Origin: an uncultured Eubacteriales bacterium
GTDB taxonomy: Bacteria; Bacillota_A; Clostridia; Oscillospirales; Oscillospiraceae
Direction: 5' to 3'
Length of the DNA stretch: 5,637 nt
NCBI GenBank assembly: GCA_900556015.1
Contig: USNH01000074.1
Coordinates: forward strand, 1 to 5,637
Below the pieces are notes generated by a model. That model was given only the letters and a program-made list of their open reading frames with translations, did not search any database and had not been told where the DNA came from. Both the position numbers and the translations under genes were made by a program. Below, piece by piece: positions 4,936-5,637 of the stretch (its first letter is position 1; each line of letters begins with the position of its first letter).

Positions 4936-5613
4936 ATGAAAAAACTGACTGCCCTGCTGCTGGCGCTGGTGCTGGCCCTGGGCCTCACCGCCTGCACGCG
5001 GAACGACACGAAGAAGCTGGCGGGCACATGGACGTACCGCGCCGACATCACGGAGCGCATCAACCAGCGGGTCAAGGAGGCCCTGGAGCTGGAGCAGGTG
5101 TCGCCGGATGCCGCCGTGTCCGTCTACCTGACGTTCACCGTCACCCCGGACGGCGCGTACACCCTGGCCCTGGACACCGCGTCCATCGAGAAGGACCGCG
5201 CCGCCTATATGGAGGCCCTGCGCCCGGTGCTGGCGGAGGCTCTCTACGTGCAGGCGGAGGACGAGGGCTATACCCGCGAGCAGTATGACGAGGCGCTGGA
5301 GAGCCTGGGCATGACCGCCGAGGACTGCGCCGATACCATCATCGCCGCCTTTGACCTGAACACGTTCCTGACGCTGCTCCGGGGCAGCCATGACAGCGAC
5401 ACCATCTCCGCCGGCTACTGCAAGGCGGAGGAGGGCCGGCTGTACTTCAGCGCCACCGCCGACCTCAGCGAGGCCGACTTTGCCGGTTATGCCCTGTCCG
5501 GCGACACCATGACCTGGACGGACGAGGACGGCGCGGCAGCCGCCCTCCTGACGGAGGAGGAGCGCACCCTGGTGCAGTTCCCCATGGAGTGGACAAAATC
5601 CCCCGCGGAATAA
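4936..5613 (+). CDS. Small lipoprotein of unknown function, possibly lipocalin-like
   Basis: A 225-residue predicted lipoprotein: MKK start, leucine/alanine-rich core (4-17) and lipobox LTAC with Cys20. The mature protein begins with KKLAGTWTYRADIT (26-39), a GxW start that recalls the first strand of lipocalin-like barrels, and later has alternating strands (VYLTFTVTPDGAYTLAL, 63-79; GRLYFSATADL, 167-177; DTMTWTDEDGAA, 190-201) around a helical acidic middle (82-148). Small-molecule binding is therefore possible, but I do not recognise the family. AGGGAGG (4920-4926) lies 9 bases before the ATG at 4936; an in-frame ATG at 4717 would run antisense through the LysR gene and lacks support. It is divergent from the LysR gene and probably its target. 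The stop codon is TAA and only 24 bases follow in the window, with no terminator visible. Confidence 0.88.
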   Translation: MKKLTALLLALVLALGLTACTRNDTKKLAGTWTYRADITERINQRVKEALELEQVSPDAAVSVYLTFTVTPDGAYTLALDTASIEKDRAAYMEALRPVLAEALYVQAEDEGYTREQYDEALESLGMTAEDCADTIIAAFDLNTFLTLLRGSHDSDTISAGYCKAEEGRLYFSATADLSEADFAGYALSGDTMTWTDEDGAAAALLTEEERTLVQFPMEWTKSPAE

Positions 5614-5637
5614 GCAAATAGGGGAGAGACGCGGTAC

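Overview
The window looks like chromosomal DNA from a GC-rich, low-complexity-leader Firmicute, most likely a gut Oscillospiraceae/Ruminococcaceae relative (inference). The signs are strong AGGAGG-type ribosome binding sites before every gene, three Bacillota-style lipoprotein signal peptides, a sigma-factor/DUF4367 gene pair typical of Clostridia, GC-rich coding sequence, and short intergenic hairpins of the GGGGCGGAC...GTCCGCCC kind that I associate with this group. No RNA gene, CRISPR array, transposase or phage gene is visible.

Layout. Bases 1-159 hold a strong intrinsic terminator (for a gene lying to the left) and an AT-rich spacer. Bases 160-2161, minus strand, are a tight three-gene operon read right to left: an ECF-type sigma-70 factor, a single-pass membrane DUF4367 protein (probable anti-sigma factor), and a lipoprotein built from two copies of an unrecognised ~72-residue repeat. 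Both junctions are 4-base ATGA overlaps. A consensus-like housekeeping promoter precedes the operon. Divergent from it, on the plus strand (2385-3623), is a serpin, a serine protease inhibitor with a lipoprotein signal peptide and an inhibitory-type hinge. It has a housekeeping-like promoter and, closer to the gene, a candidate ECF-type promoter (GAAAC-N17-CGTC). The serpin ends at a bidirectional terminator (3638-3671) followed by a ~130-base cluster of hairpins. Convergent to it is a LysR-family regulator (3875-4801, minus), which is divergent from a small lipoprotein gene (4936-5613, plus). The promoters of that last pair lie back to back.

How the genes may work together (inference). The sigma factor would be held by the DUF4367 membrane protein until an envelope signal arrives, and the repeat lipoprotein may help sense or answer it. 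The surface-anchored serpin next door would protect the cell envelope or block host or competitor proteases, and the ECF-like motif before it suggests it belongs to the sigma factor's regulon. The LysR/lipoprotein pair looks like a separate regulator-target unit. The most unusual element is the combination of an ECF sigma/anti-sigma operon with a lipid-anchored serpin that has an extended, polar reactive-centre loop.
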